Below are positions 57,422-64,000 of a stretch of 64,000 nucleotides of DNA, in pieces; positions within the stretch are counted from its first letter, which is position 1; each line of letters starts with the position of its first letter. This DNA is from Phenylobacterium sp. (GTDB lineage: Bacteria; Pseudomonadota; Alphaproteobacteria; Caulobacterales; Caulobacteraceae), in assembly GCF_004297125.1 (NCBI RefSeq), contig NZ_SCVD01000014.1, forward strand, positions 1-64,000. Reading direction: 5' to 3'. A model generated the notes under the pieces. It saw only the letters and a list, made by a program, of their open reading frames with translations, searched no databases and was not told the DNA's origin. A program made the position numbers and the translations under genes.

Positions 57422-59215
57422 CTACCACCCGCACTGCTGGCCCTTGTTCTGGACCTTCAGCCACGCATCCAGCGGCTTGAAGTACTCGGCCACGGCGCTC
57501 GCGTCGGTCCGCGTCTCGCCGGAGAACACCGCCAGGGTCTGCGGCCAGGGCTGCGACTGGCCCAGCTCCATCATCTTGTTGAACTTCTCGCCCACGGCCT
57601 TCTGGCCATAGACCGAGCAGCGGTGCAGCGGGCCCTTCCAGCCGGCCTGGGCGCAGGCGGCCCGGTGGAACTGGAACTGGTAGATGTGGGCCAGGAAGTA
57701 GCGGGTGTACGGCGTGTTGCCCGGGACGTGGTATTTCGCTCCCGGATCGAAGGCGTCGGCCGGACGCGCGGCGGGCGGGGCCAGCCCCTGGTACTTCAGG
57801 CGCAGCGCCCACCAGGCGTCGTTGTACTTGTCCGGCCCCACCTCGCCCGAAAACACCTCCCAGCGCCAGCGGTCGACCAGCAGGCCGAACGGCAGGAAGG
57901 CGATCTTGTCGAGCGCCATCTTCAGCAGGAACGGGATGTCCTCCTCCGTCCCCGGCACGGCGCCCAGCAGGCCGATCTGGTTCAGGTACGTGGGCGTCGA
58001 GGCCGACAGCGCCGCGAAGTCCCCGATGGCCTCGTGGAACCCGTCGTTCGCCCCGTTGCGGAACAGCGTCGGCTGGTTCTGGTAGGCGCGCTGGTAGTAG
58101 TTGTGGCCCAGCTCGTGGTGGACGGTCTGGAAGTCGTCGGCGTCCACCTTCGTACACATCTTGATGCGGATGTCGTTCTTGTCGTCCAGGTCCCAGGCCG
58201 AGGCGTGGCAGACCACCTCGCGGTCGCGGGGCCGGGTGATCAGCGAGCGCTCCCAGAAGGTCTGCGGCAGCGGCGCGTAGCCCAGCGACGAATAGAAGCC
58301 CTCGCCGGTTTTCACCATCTTGACCGGGTCGTAGCCCTTCGCCTCGAGCAGCTTGTCCAGGCTGTAGCTGGAGGCCGCCGTCTTCGGCTGGACGATGTCG
58401 TAGATGTTGCCCCACTGCTGGGCCCACATATTGCCCAGCAGGTCCGCGCGGATCGGGCCGGTCCTGGGCTGCACCGCGTCGCCGTACTTCTCGTTCAGCC
58501 GGGCGCGCACGTAGCAGTGCAGGTTCTTGTAGAACGGCTCCACCTGCGTCCACAGCCGGTCGGTCTCGGCGGCGAAGGCGTCGGGGTCCATGTCGTAGTT
58601 CGAGCGCCACAGCGCGCCGGTGTCCTTGAACCCCAGCCCCTTGGCGCCCTCGTTGGAGAGCGCGGCGAACTTGGCGTAGTCCGGCTTCATCACGCTCGCC
58701 ACGCCGTGCCAGCCCTCCCAGGCGGCCTTCAGCTCGGCCGGGTCGCGGCTCTTGGCCATCACCTCCTCGGCGTCGTTGAGCGTGATCGGCTTGCCCTTGA
58801 ACAGGAACTTGCCCGACGAATAGGTGCTGTCCAGCTTGGTCACCAGGCCGGCCAGCTCCTCGGCCGCGCCGGGCCGGTTGGGCGCGGGCGACACCAGGTA
58901 CAGCTTCAGCAGCTTCAGCTTGCGCGCCGTCACCGGGTCGGCCTGCACGCCGTTGAACCTCGCCGCCTCGGTGGCCAGCCGGGTCACCAGCGCGTTCTGC
59001 TCGGCGTTGGCCTTGGCCTCCAGCCACTGGGTGTCCTCGGTGATGAAGTTGGCCCGCACCCACTGGGCGCGGTTGGCGAAGGCGTTGGCCGTGTCGAGCT
59101 GGGCCTCGGCGTTCTCCACGAAGGCCTTGGCGTCAGCGGCGGTAGGTTGGGCCGTGGCGGGGTGCGCGCACATCAGGACGGCCGCGGCGGCCGCGGCCAT
59201 GAGCTTCAGTTTCAT
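57422..59215 (-). CDS. Peptidyl-dipeptidase A-like M2 metallopeptidase (ACE homologue)
   Basis: Zinc dipeptidyl carboxypeptidase, 597 residues, with signal peptide MKLKLMAAAAAAVLMCAHPA and thus periplasmic. The zinc motif is VHHELGHNYYQRAY (HExxH) and the third ligand Glu is in GFHEAIGDFAALSA; RWRWEVFSG and YTRYFLAHIYQFQFH (substrate/chloride-site region) are also conserved. Bacterial M2 peptidases are known in Xanthomonas and a few other genera. Downstream of the carbonic anhydrase gene by 74 bp. Confidence 0.94.
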   Translation of the reverse strand: MKLKLMAAAAAAVLMCAHPATAQPTAADAKAFVENAEAQLDTANAFANRAQWVRANFITEDTQWLEAKANAEQNALVTRLATEAARFNGVQADPVTARKLKLLKLYLVSPAPNRPGAAEELAGLVTKLDSTYSSGKFLFKGKPITLNDAEEVMAKSRDPAELKAAWEGWHGVASVMKPDYAKFAALSNEGAKGLGFKDTGALWRSNYDMDPDAFAAETDRLWTQVEPFYKNLHCYVRARLNEKYGDAVQPRTGPIRADLLGNMWAQQWGNIYDIVQPKTAASSYSLDKLLEAKGYDPVKMVKTGEGFYSSLGYAPLPQTFWERSLITRPRDREVVCHASAWDLDDKNDIRIKMCTKVDADDFQTVHHELGHNYYQRAYQNQPTLFRNGANDGFHEAIGDFAALSASTPTYLNQIGLLGAVPGTEEDIPFLLKMALDKIAFLPFGLLVDRWRWEVFSGEVGPDKYNDAWWALRLKYQGLAPPAARPADAFDPGAKYHVPGNTPYTRYFLAHIYQFQFHRAACAQAGWKGPLHRCSVYGQKAVGEKFNKMMELGQSQPWPQTLAVFSGETRTDASAVAEYFKPLDAWLKVQNKGQQCGW

Positions 59216-59289
59216 CAGGCGTTCCTGGTCGTTTCCGTTGGCGGTTCGCACCGCCGCTGGCCGGAGGAGAGGCCCCGCGGGGCGGCAGG

Positions 59290-59916
59290 TCAATCCGCGT
59301 ATTCGGCCAGGTCCTCGGGACCCATGACGGTGACGTCCAGGTCGGTGACGATGCCCGTCCCCAGCGTATAGACCCAGCCATGCACGCTCAGCGGCTGGCC
59401 GCGGCGCCAGGCGTCCTGGACGAAGACGTCCGAGGCCACGTTGCGCACCTGGCGGATGACGTTCAGCTCCACCAGCCGGTCCCACTTGGCCTTCTCGCCC
59501 GGCAGGGCCTCCAGCTCGTGGCGGTGCTCGTGGTGGACCTCGCGGATCGGGTGCAGCCAGTGGTCCACCAGCCCCCGCCGCTGGCCGTCCACCGCCGCCG
59601 CCACCCCGCCGCAGCCATAGTGGCCCACCACCAGGATGTGCTTCACCTTGATCACGTCCACCGCGAACTGCAGCACCGACAGGTAGTTGGCGTCCTGCGG
59701 CGGGGCCAGGTTGGCCACGTTGCGGTGTACGAACAGCTCGCCGGGATCGAGGCCCACGATCTCGTTGGCCGGCACCCGGCTGTCGGAACAGCCGATCCAC
59801 AGGTACTCGGGCGCCTGCTGGTCCTCCAGCCGCTTGAAGAAGCCGGGGTCCACCGCGACCTTGCCCGCCGCCCAGGCGCGGTTCTTGGCCTTCAGATCGT
59901 CCAGGGTCTTGGGCAT
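59290..59916 (-). CDS. can: Beta-class carbonic anhydrase
   Basis: Interconverts CO2 and bicarbonate. The 208-residue protein has the zinc ligands in LWIGCSDSRVPANEIVGL (Cys, Asp-Arg dyad) and VVGHYGCGGVAAAVDG (His, Cys). ATG at 59916 shares one base with the stop of the preceding gene, indicating coupling to the isomerase. No signal peptide; cytosolic. Confidence 0.95.
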   Translation of the reverse strand: MPKTLDDLKAKNRAWAAGKVAVDPGFFKRLEDQQAPEYLWIGCSDSRVPANEIVGLDPGELFVHRNVANLAPPQDANYLSVLQFAVDVIKVKHILVVGHYGCGGVAAAVDGQRRGLVDHWLHPIREVHHEHRHELEALPGEKAKWDRLVELNVIRQVRNVASDVFVQDAWRRGQPLSVHGWVYTLGTGIVTDLDVTVMGPEDLAEYAD

Positions 59917-60560
59917 CAGAGAGGTTTCGCGTCCGGCTGCTGGTTGGGATGGGCGGCGACGAAGGCGGGATGCTCCGCGGCCCGGTCGGCGGCGGCGACC
60001 AGCTTCGGCCATGGCGTCACGTCCAGCTCGAACCGCCGCGCCGAATAGACCTGGGGCACGAGGCAGCAGTCGGCGATGGTCGGCGTGTCGCCGAACGCAT
60101 ACTGCCCGCCGTAGGTCTCCACCAGCGGCTCCAGCGCGTCGAAGCCGTCGCGGATCCAGCCGTGGATCCACTCGGTGATCGCCGCCGGCTCCACGCCCAT
60201 CTGCCGGAGCTTGCGGCCCACGCGGGTGTTGTTCAGCGGGTGGATGTCGCAGGCGATGATCCCCGCCATCCGCCGCACCACCGCCCGGTCCAGCGCCGCC
60301 CGCGGCAGGATCGGCGGCTGCGGCCGGGTCTCCTCCAGCCACTCCAGGATCGCCAGGCTCTGGGCCAGCACCGTGCCGTCCCCCAGGTCCAGCGCCGGGG
60401 TCAGCCCCTGCGGGTTCACCGCCCGGTACTCGGGCTCGCGCTGCTGGCCGGCGATCAGGTCGATGGCGTGATAGCCGTACGCGCAGCCCTTGAGCTGCAG
60501 GCCGATGCGCACCCGATAGGGCGCCGTCGCCCGCCAGGCGGAATGCAGGGTCCAGGCCAT
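59916..60560 (-). CDS. maiA: Maleylacetoacetate/maleylpyruvate isomerase-like GST
   Basis: Zeta-class glutathione S-transferase, 214 residues. The N-terminal thioredoxin fold has SAWRATAPYRVRIGLQLKG, VNPQGLTPALDLGDG and LAQSLAILEWLEETRP; the C-terminal helical domain has CDIHPLNNTRVGR. The usual catalytic RSSA(S/A)YRVRI reads RATAPYRVRI, so the active-site Ser is replaced by Thr and Ala-Thr-Pro spacing is altered; activity is likely but not certain. It lies 2 nt after the FAH gene, and the pair is expected in tyrosine or gentisate breakdown. Confidence 0.85.
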   Translation of the reverse strand: MAWTLHSAWRATAPYRVRIGLQLKGCAYGYHAIDLIAGQQREPEYRAVNPQGLTPALDLGDGTVLAQSLAILEWLEETRPQPPILPRAALDRAVVRRMAGIIACDIHPLNNTRVGRKLRQMGVEPAAITEWIHGWIRDGFDALEPLVETYGGQYAFGDTPTIADCCLVPQVYSARRFELDVTPWPKLVAAADRAAEHPAFVAAHPNQQPDAKPL

Positions 60561-60562
60561 GC

Positions 60563-61255
60563 TCAGGCCACCACGAAGCTGAGCGAACCCACGCCCTCGA
60601 CCTCGCCCTCGACCCGGTCGCCCTTGGCCAGCGGCCCCACGCCCTCGGGCGTGCCCGTATAGATCAGGTCGCCGGGCGCCAGCGCCCACAGCTTCGACGC
60701 CTCCGAGACGATCTCGGCCACGTTCCAGATCATGTCGGCCGCCGTGGCCTCCTGCTTCACCGTCCCGTTCACCGACAGCGCGATGCGGCCCTGGGGCGCC
60801 GGCCCGCGCCAGCGGCGGATCGCCGAGATCGGCGCGCTGTCGTCGAAGCCCTTGGACGCGTCCCACGGCTGGCCCTTGTCCTTGGCCGCGCTCTGCAGGT
60901 CGCGCCGGGTCAGGTCCACGCCCACCGCATAGCCGTAGACCACGCCCAGCGCCTCGCCCACGGCCAGGTCGCGGCCGGCCCCCCCGATCGCCACCACCAG
61001 CTCGATCTCGTGGTGCAGGTTGGCGGTGCGCGGCGGATAGGCGGGGTCGCGCCCCGGCGGGACCACCGCGTCGGCGGGCTTGGAGAAGAAGAACGGCGGC
61101 TCGCGGTCGTCGCCCCCCATCTCGCGCCGGTGGGCCGCATAGTTGCGCCCCACGCACAGGATGCGGCGGACCGGAAACCCGCCCAGGGCTTCACCCCCCT
61201 CGCCCTCGACGGGCACGACGGGAAGCGACGGAGGAGCGAACACATACTCGGCCAT
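60563..61255 (-). CDS. FAH-family hydrolase (fumarylacetoacetate/fumarylpyruvate hydrolase-like)
   Basis: A 230-residue protein with metal ligands in NLHHEIELVVAIG and YAVGVDLTRRDLQ, and the TGTPEGVGPL active-site loop; GRNYAAHRREMGG sits at the N-terminus. Tyrosine-pathway FahA enzymes are longer (about 330-420 residues); this size fits NagK-like fumarylpyruvate hydrolases. With the adjacent zeta GST it may act on fumarylpyruvate or fumarylacetoacetate. No ring-cleavage dioxygenase is in the window, so the pathway cannot be fixed. Confidence 0.88.
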   Translation of the reverse strand: MAEYVFAPPSLPVVPVEGEGGEALGGFPVRRILCVGRNYAAHRREMGGDDREPPFFFSKPADAVVPPGRDPAYPPRTANLHHEIELVVAIGGAGRDLAVGEALGVVYGYAVGVDLTRRDLQSAAKDKGQPWDASKGFDDSAPISAIRRWRGPAPQGRIALSVNGTVKQEATAADMIWNVAEIVSEASKLWALAPGDLIYTGTPEGVGPLAKGDRVEGEVEGVGSLSFVVA

Positions 61256-61332
61256 GCGCCGCGTTTAGGCCCGGCGCGCCGCGATGTGAACCCCACGCCG
61301 GGGCACACTGTCCTTACGTCACGGAAAGCCGG

Positions 61333-61380
61333 GCGGCCCAGGCCCTCTCCTCATCCATAGGGGGAGGAGCAGGGGCCGCC
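61333..61380 (-). terminator. Stem-loop after the four-HTH gene
   Basis: GGCGGCCC-A-GGCCCTCTCCTC pairs across ATCCATAGGG with GGAGGAGCAGGGGCCGCC, with small bulges. It lies directly downstream of the 61384 stop on the minus strand. No T tract; it is another CTCC-rich gene-end hairpin. Confidence 0.45.
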
Positions 61381-61383
61381 AGA

Positions 61384-62313
61384 TCATCCATCACGCCAGC
61401 GCTTCCCCGGCCGCTGCCAGAGCCGCCCCAGCCGCGCCTCCACGCGCTTGATCCGCCGCCCCGCCTCGACCGGGTCCACCGGCCCCGTCCGCTCGGCGAT
61501 CTCCAACATCTGGTCGGCGTACCAGTGTACCCGCTCCTCACAGGCTCGCGCCACCTCGCGCGCGATCTCCGGGTCGCGCGCCACCCAGCCGTACAGCGTC
61601 GTCCGATGCGGAAACCCGTCCCGCCCCGCCAGGTCGTTCAGCGACGCCCCTTGCACGATCGCCCAGCACACCGGCTCCATGCGCGCGCGCCGCTTCGCCT
61701 GCAGACGCGCCGAGCGCCCCATCGCCAGGTTCGCCCGCAGGTCGAAGTCGAAGTCCGGCCGCTCGCGCCGCCACTTCCGCACCGTGTAGGCCGACGGCAG
61801 CGCCGGGTTCACCGCCCGCAGCTGTGTCAGCGCCACCCCGCGCCCCACCTGGTACAGCACCCGGTCGGCCAGCCGGGCGTCCCACATCGACAGTTCCCGC
61901 CGCCGTTCGCCCACCCGCGCCCCGTGCGCGGCCCGCCGCATCCGGCGCAGCCGATGCACCTCGGCGCAGAACGCTCCGCTGATCGACTGCCAGTACCGCA
62001 GCGTCCGCCGGCTGGGCGCCGCCGGGTCCAGCTCGATCTTCCGCAGCGACTCCCCGGCCCGCAGCCGCGCCAGCACCGCCTCGGCCTTCACCGGGTCGAA
62101 CGCCAGCCGCAGCGCATAGTCCCCCTTGGCCATCGCCACATCCAGCGCCGCCCGGAACCCGGGGTCCTGCCGCCCCCACCGGTCCACGCTCTTCGGACAC
62201 GGCATCCCCGGCCGCGCACACGCCGCCTTCACCGTCTCCCCGGCGGCCACCCGCTCCAGGATCTCCAGCTTCTGGCGGTCACGCAGGTTGGCGCGCTCGA
62301 CGAGGGACGGCAT
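61384..62313 (-). CDS. Protein of four tandem terminase-small-subunit-like HTH units
   Basis: I see no named function. The 309 residues break into four repeats of one pattern (hydrophobic helix, G-x-S/T-L/V, turn, P-x3-T/S-L/V-x2-W, D-P-x-F/I): residues 15-60 (GETVKAACARPGMPCPKSVD then W46), 76-123 (AGESLRKIELDPAAPSRRTL then W108), 148-197 (W181) and 211-258 (GASLNDLAGRDGFPHRTTLY then W243). Each resembles the Sf6-type phage terminase small-subunit DNA-binding domain, and the C-terminus (YADQMLEIAERTG ... RVEARLGRLW) resembles that family's tail. Very basic. No large terminase, portal or capsid gene is near, so it probably is a DNA-binding protein of non-phage use (inference). Confidence 0.7.
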   Translation of the reverse strand: MPSLVERANLRDRQKLEILERVAAGETVKAACARPGMPCPKSVDRWGRQDPGFRAALDVAMAKGDYALRLAFDPVKAEAVLARLRAGESLRKIELDPAAPSRRTLRYWQSISGAFCAEVHRLRRMRRAAHGARVGERRRELSMWDARLADRVLYQVGRGVALTQLRAVNPALPSAYTVRKWRRERPDFDFDLRANLAMGRSARLQAKRRARMEPVCWAIVQGASLNDLAGRDGFPHRTTLYGWVARDPEIAREVARACEERVHWYADQMLEIAERTGPVDPVEAGRRIKRVEARLGRLWQRPGKRWRDG

Positions 62314-62473
62314 GGACGGAGGATACCGCAGGGGGCGAGGCGGGCGGTATGTTGTTCTGGCGGGGTGCGTCCGGGAATGACGTGGGGGTCGCGGGTCGAG
62401 GGTCGAGGTGGGCGATGCGCCAGGAGCCGCCCGAACCGGACATTCCCGGCACGCGCGGGCGGGCCCCGATCTC

Positions 62474-63364
62474 TCAGGCCGCCTGGATCGCTCGTCGCGC
62501 CGCTTCGGTCTCGCGGCCCGGCGGCAGCCCGAACAGGCGTCGGTACTCTCGGGTGAACTGTGGCACGCTTTCGTAGCCGACTTCGTAGGCGGCGCGGCTG
62601 GGCCTCGCTCCCTTGGCCAGCATGAAACGACGCGCTTCGATCAGGCGGAGCTGTTTCTGGAACTGAAGCGGCGACAACGACGTCACCGCCTTGAAACGTT
62701 GGTGGAACGTCGATGCGCTCATCCCGGCCGCCGACGCCAACCGTTCGATGCTCAGGGGCGACGCGAAATCCTGCCGGATGATCTCGATCGCCCGGCCGAT
62801 CCGCCGCACGTGGCTGTCGGGAAAGCCCAACTGCCGGATCGCCGCTCCGTGGCGCCCCGCCAGCAACCAATAGTGCATCTCGCGCACCAGCTGGGTCTGC
62901 AACAGGGGAATGGCGGCGGGGCGCTCCAGGAGGTTGATGAGCCGGAGCGCGGTGTCGGCCACTTCGGCGTCGGTGGGCTGGAGGCGGAGCGCGGAACCGG
63001 TTTCCACGATCACCGCCCTCATCTCGGCCGAAAGCTCCGCGATCAGCGCCGCATCGAGATGGAGCGCGAAGGACAAATATGGCGCAGGACCGCTCGCCTG
63101 GGTGATCTGGCTGACCGTCGGCGCGTCGGCGGTGAGCAGCATGGAGTCGCCGGCGCTGAACGCCAGGGTCTCGTTTCCCACCGTCACCTGCTTGGCCCCC
63201 TGCACGACCAGGCAGATGAGCGGGCGCTGGATGGCGTATTGCAGCTCGCGCACGGCGGTGGTGCGAACGAGGGTCATGCCCTTGACGCCCGTAGGGGCGA
63301 TGCCCTCCGCGCCGGCATTGGCCTCGGTGTAGCGGCTGACGGCGTCTCGCAGCTGTTGGGTCAT
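62474..63364 (-). CDS. AraC-family transcriptional regulator
   Basis: A 296-residue regulator with an AraC N-terminal cupin-like domain (PLICLVVQGAKQVTVGNETL) and two C-terminal helix-turn-helix motifs (SIERLASAAGMSASTFHQRF; PSRAAYEVGYESVPQFTREY). The N-terminal type is AraC_N (DUF1612-like group seen in YqhC-type activators), whose ligands include aldehydes. Divergent from the gene at 63526 across 161 bp, so it probably controls that gene. The 160-bp gap before the four-HTH gene (62314-62473) shows only a short GGGTCGA duplication. Confidence 0.9.
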   Translation of the reverse strand: MTQQLRDAVSRYTEANAGAEGIAPTGVKGMTLVRTTAVRELQYAIQRPLICLVVQGAKQVTVGNETLAFSAGDSMLLTADAPTVSQITQASGPAPYLSFALHLDAALIAELSAEMRAVIVETGSALRLQPTDAEVADTALRLINLLERPAAIPLLQTQLVREMHYWLLAGRHGAAIRQLGFPDSHVRRIGRAIEIIRQDFASPLSIERLASAAGMSASTFHQRFKAVTSLSPLQFQKQLRLIEARRFMLAKGARPSRAAYEVGYESVPQFTREYRRLFGLPPGRETEAARRAIQAA

Positions 63365-63508
63365 CGAGATCTCGGTACCGAAAGGCCCGTGAGCGTCAAG
63401 CGTCCCGGAGTTTTAGGCAAGGTTACCGCACAACCGGGCAACCTGGCCTGTGGCGATCGGGAGATACTGGAAGGGGTCCTCGGCGGCCCGCCCCGGAGGG
63501 GCTCACTG

Positions 63509-63529
63509 ATGAAACGGAAGCTTCAATGA
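63509..63529 (+). CDS. Six-codon leader minigene overlapping the monooxygenase start
   Basis: ATG AAA CGG AAG CTT CAA TGA encodes MKRKLQ. A GGAGGGG (63495-63501) is 7 nt before the ATG, the strongest Shine-Dalgarno in this region. The TGA shares bases with the ATG of the gene at 63526 (ATGA), so reinitiation is possible. Confidence 0.35.
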   Translation: MKRKLQ

Positions 63530-63897
63530 CCTCGCAGGCCGTTCAGCAGCATCGCGGCGTCGTCATGACCGGCGACGATGGCGATGAGGGCCGCAAGGCC
63601 TTCTACATCCTGATCGAGGCTCGTCCCTGCCTTGAAACCGAGGTCCTTCAGATGCTGAAGGACATCCTGGCCTGCGTGGAGAGTGAACCAGCGACCGGTC
63701 CTTGGTACGCTGTACAGCAGTCGCCGACCACCTTCGCCATCTTCGAGGTCTTCCCGAATATCGCCGGGCGCGACGCCCACGTGGCCGGGGGAGGCGGGGA
63801 CATTTTCCGCGATGTCGAACGGATGAACCGCCTGCTGGCGCAGCCGGCCCATGTCCGGAAGGTCGACGTCCTCTTCAGCAAACAGGTGTTCGCGTAG
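63526..63897 (+). CDS. Antibiotic-biosynthesis-monooxygenase-fold protein
   Basis: A 123-residue protein with a ferredoxin-like ABM domain: AFYILIEARPCLETEVLQML, ESEPATGPWYAVQQSPTTFA and FEVFPNIAGRDAHVAGGGGD. Members act as quinol or aldehyde-type monooxygenases or just as dimeric binding proteins. The first ~25 residues are not conserved-looking; an internal ATG at 63565 would give a tighter domain. It overlaps the leader minigene. Likely under the divergent AraC regulator. Confidence 0.8.
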   Translation: MTSQAVQQHRGVVMTGDDGDEGRKAFYILIEARPCLETEVLQMLKDILACVESEPATGPWYAVQQSPTTFAIFEVFPNIAGRDAHVAGGGGDIFRDVERMNRLLAQPAHVRKVDVLFSKQVFA

Positions 63898-63932
63898 CCG
63901 GCGGCGCGCCCGCCTCGCGCCATGAGGAGACC

Positions 63933-64000
63933 TTGGCCCAGGCTCCGGAATTCGACCTTCGCGGATTCAACACGGAGTCTGCTTATCGGCTCAACACCAA
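63933..64000 (+). CDS. Start of an unidentified gene (partial)
   Basis: From the TTG at 63933 the frame is open to the window end: MAQAPEFDLRGFNTESAYRL in 22 codons. AGGAG lies at 63925-63929, only 3 nt before the TTG. The frame has the G/C-third-position bias of the region. Too short to name; it would follow the ABM-fold gene by 35 bp in the same operon. Confidence 0.35.
   Translation, partial: MAQAPEFDLRGFNTESAYRLNT

Noticed and set aside
61384-62313. Four-HTH gene as evidence of a prophage
   Set aside because: No large terminase, portal, capsid, integrase or attachment repeats are in the window and the composition matches the chromosome.

Overview
This window is a chromosomal segment of very high G+C DNA. 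Gene content and order point to an alphaproteobacterium of the Caulobacteraceae (Caulobacter/Phenylobacterium type); the genus is an inference. Almost everything is housekeeping DNA on the minus strand, with short overlapping stops and starts (ATGA, GTGA, TTGA) and many GTG/TTG starts. I see no prophage, insertion sequence, CRISPR array, rRNA or tRNA.

Region 1 (1-6.4 kb): the rimP-nusA-ylxR-infB operon (infB cut by the window edge), preceded by a sigma70-like promoter and an intrinsic-terminator hairpin in its leader. Then come ppa on the plus strand, and metK and trmB, with a promoter/operator between lnt and metK that resembles a SahR-type site. Region 2 (6.4-13.9 kb): nfu and tsaB-rimI-fur-miaB-phoH-ybeY-corC-lnt, tightly packed and partly translationally coupled, feeding into metK. 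Region 3 (14-27.4 kb): a secreted unknown, a Usp protein, trpS and murJ, then a sulfotransferase and a DEAD-box helicase lying between murJ and glnD, then a small basic protein, mutS and a GNAT enzyme.

Region 4 (27.4-39.1 kb): an acyltransferase-tsaE-amgK-murU-addB-addA string followed by trxA. It links tRNA t6A synthesis, MurNAc recycling and double-strand break repair; pgi is adjacent. Region 5 (39-45.5 kb): a DsbD-type electron transporter with a redoxin, two hot-dog-fold (MaoC-like) proteins flanking a SapC-family protein, a class A acid phosphatase lipoprotein, a dispersed repeat and a 53-codon membrane microprotein. Region 6 (45.5-52.8 kb): agmatine-to-putrescine genes aguA-aguB coupled to a GNAT enzyme, a TonB-dependent receptor with a clean terminator, a family-39-like glycosyltransferase and a periplasmic MsrA.

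Region 7 (53-64 kb): scoAB (ketone-body CoA transferase), a Kef-type antiporter, a 2-oxoglutarate oxygenase, an ACE-like M2 dipeptidase, then an FAH-family hydrolase, a maleylacetoacetate/maleylpyruvate isomerase-like GST and a beta carbonic anhydrase. These are followed by an unusual protein built of four tandem terminase-small-subunit-like HTH units, and an AraC regulator divergent from a small monooxygenase-fold gene that has a six-codon leader minigene. Regulatory DNA (the rimP leader and the metK operator) and the four-HTH protein are the most interesting items. I did not find a convincing multi-gene undescribed system.
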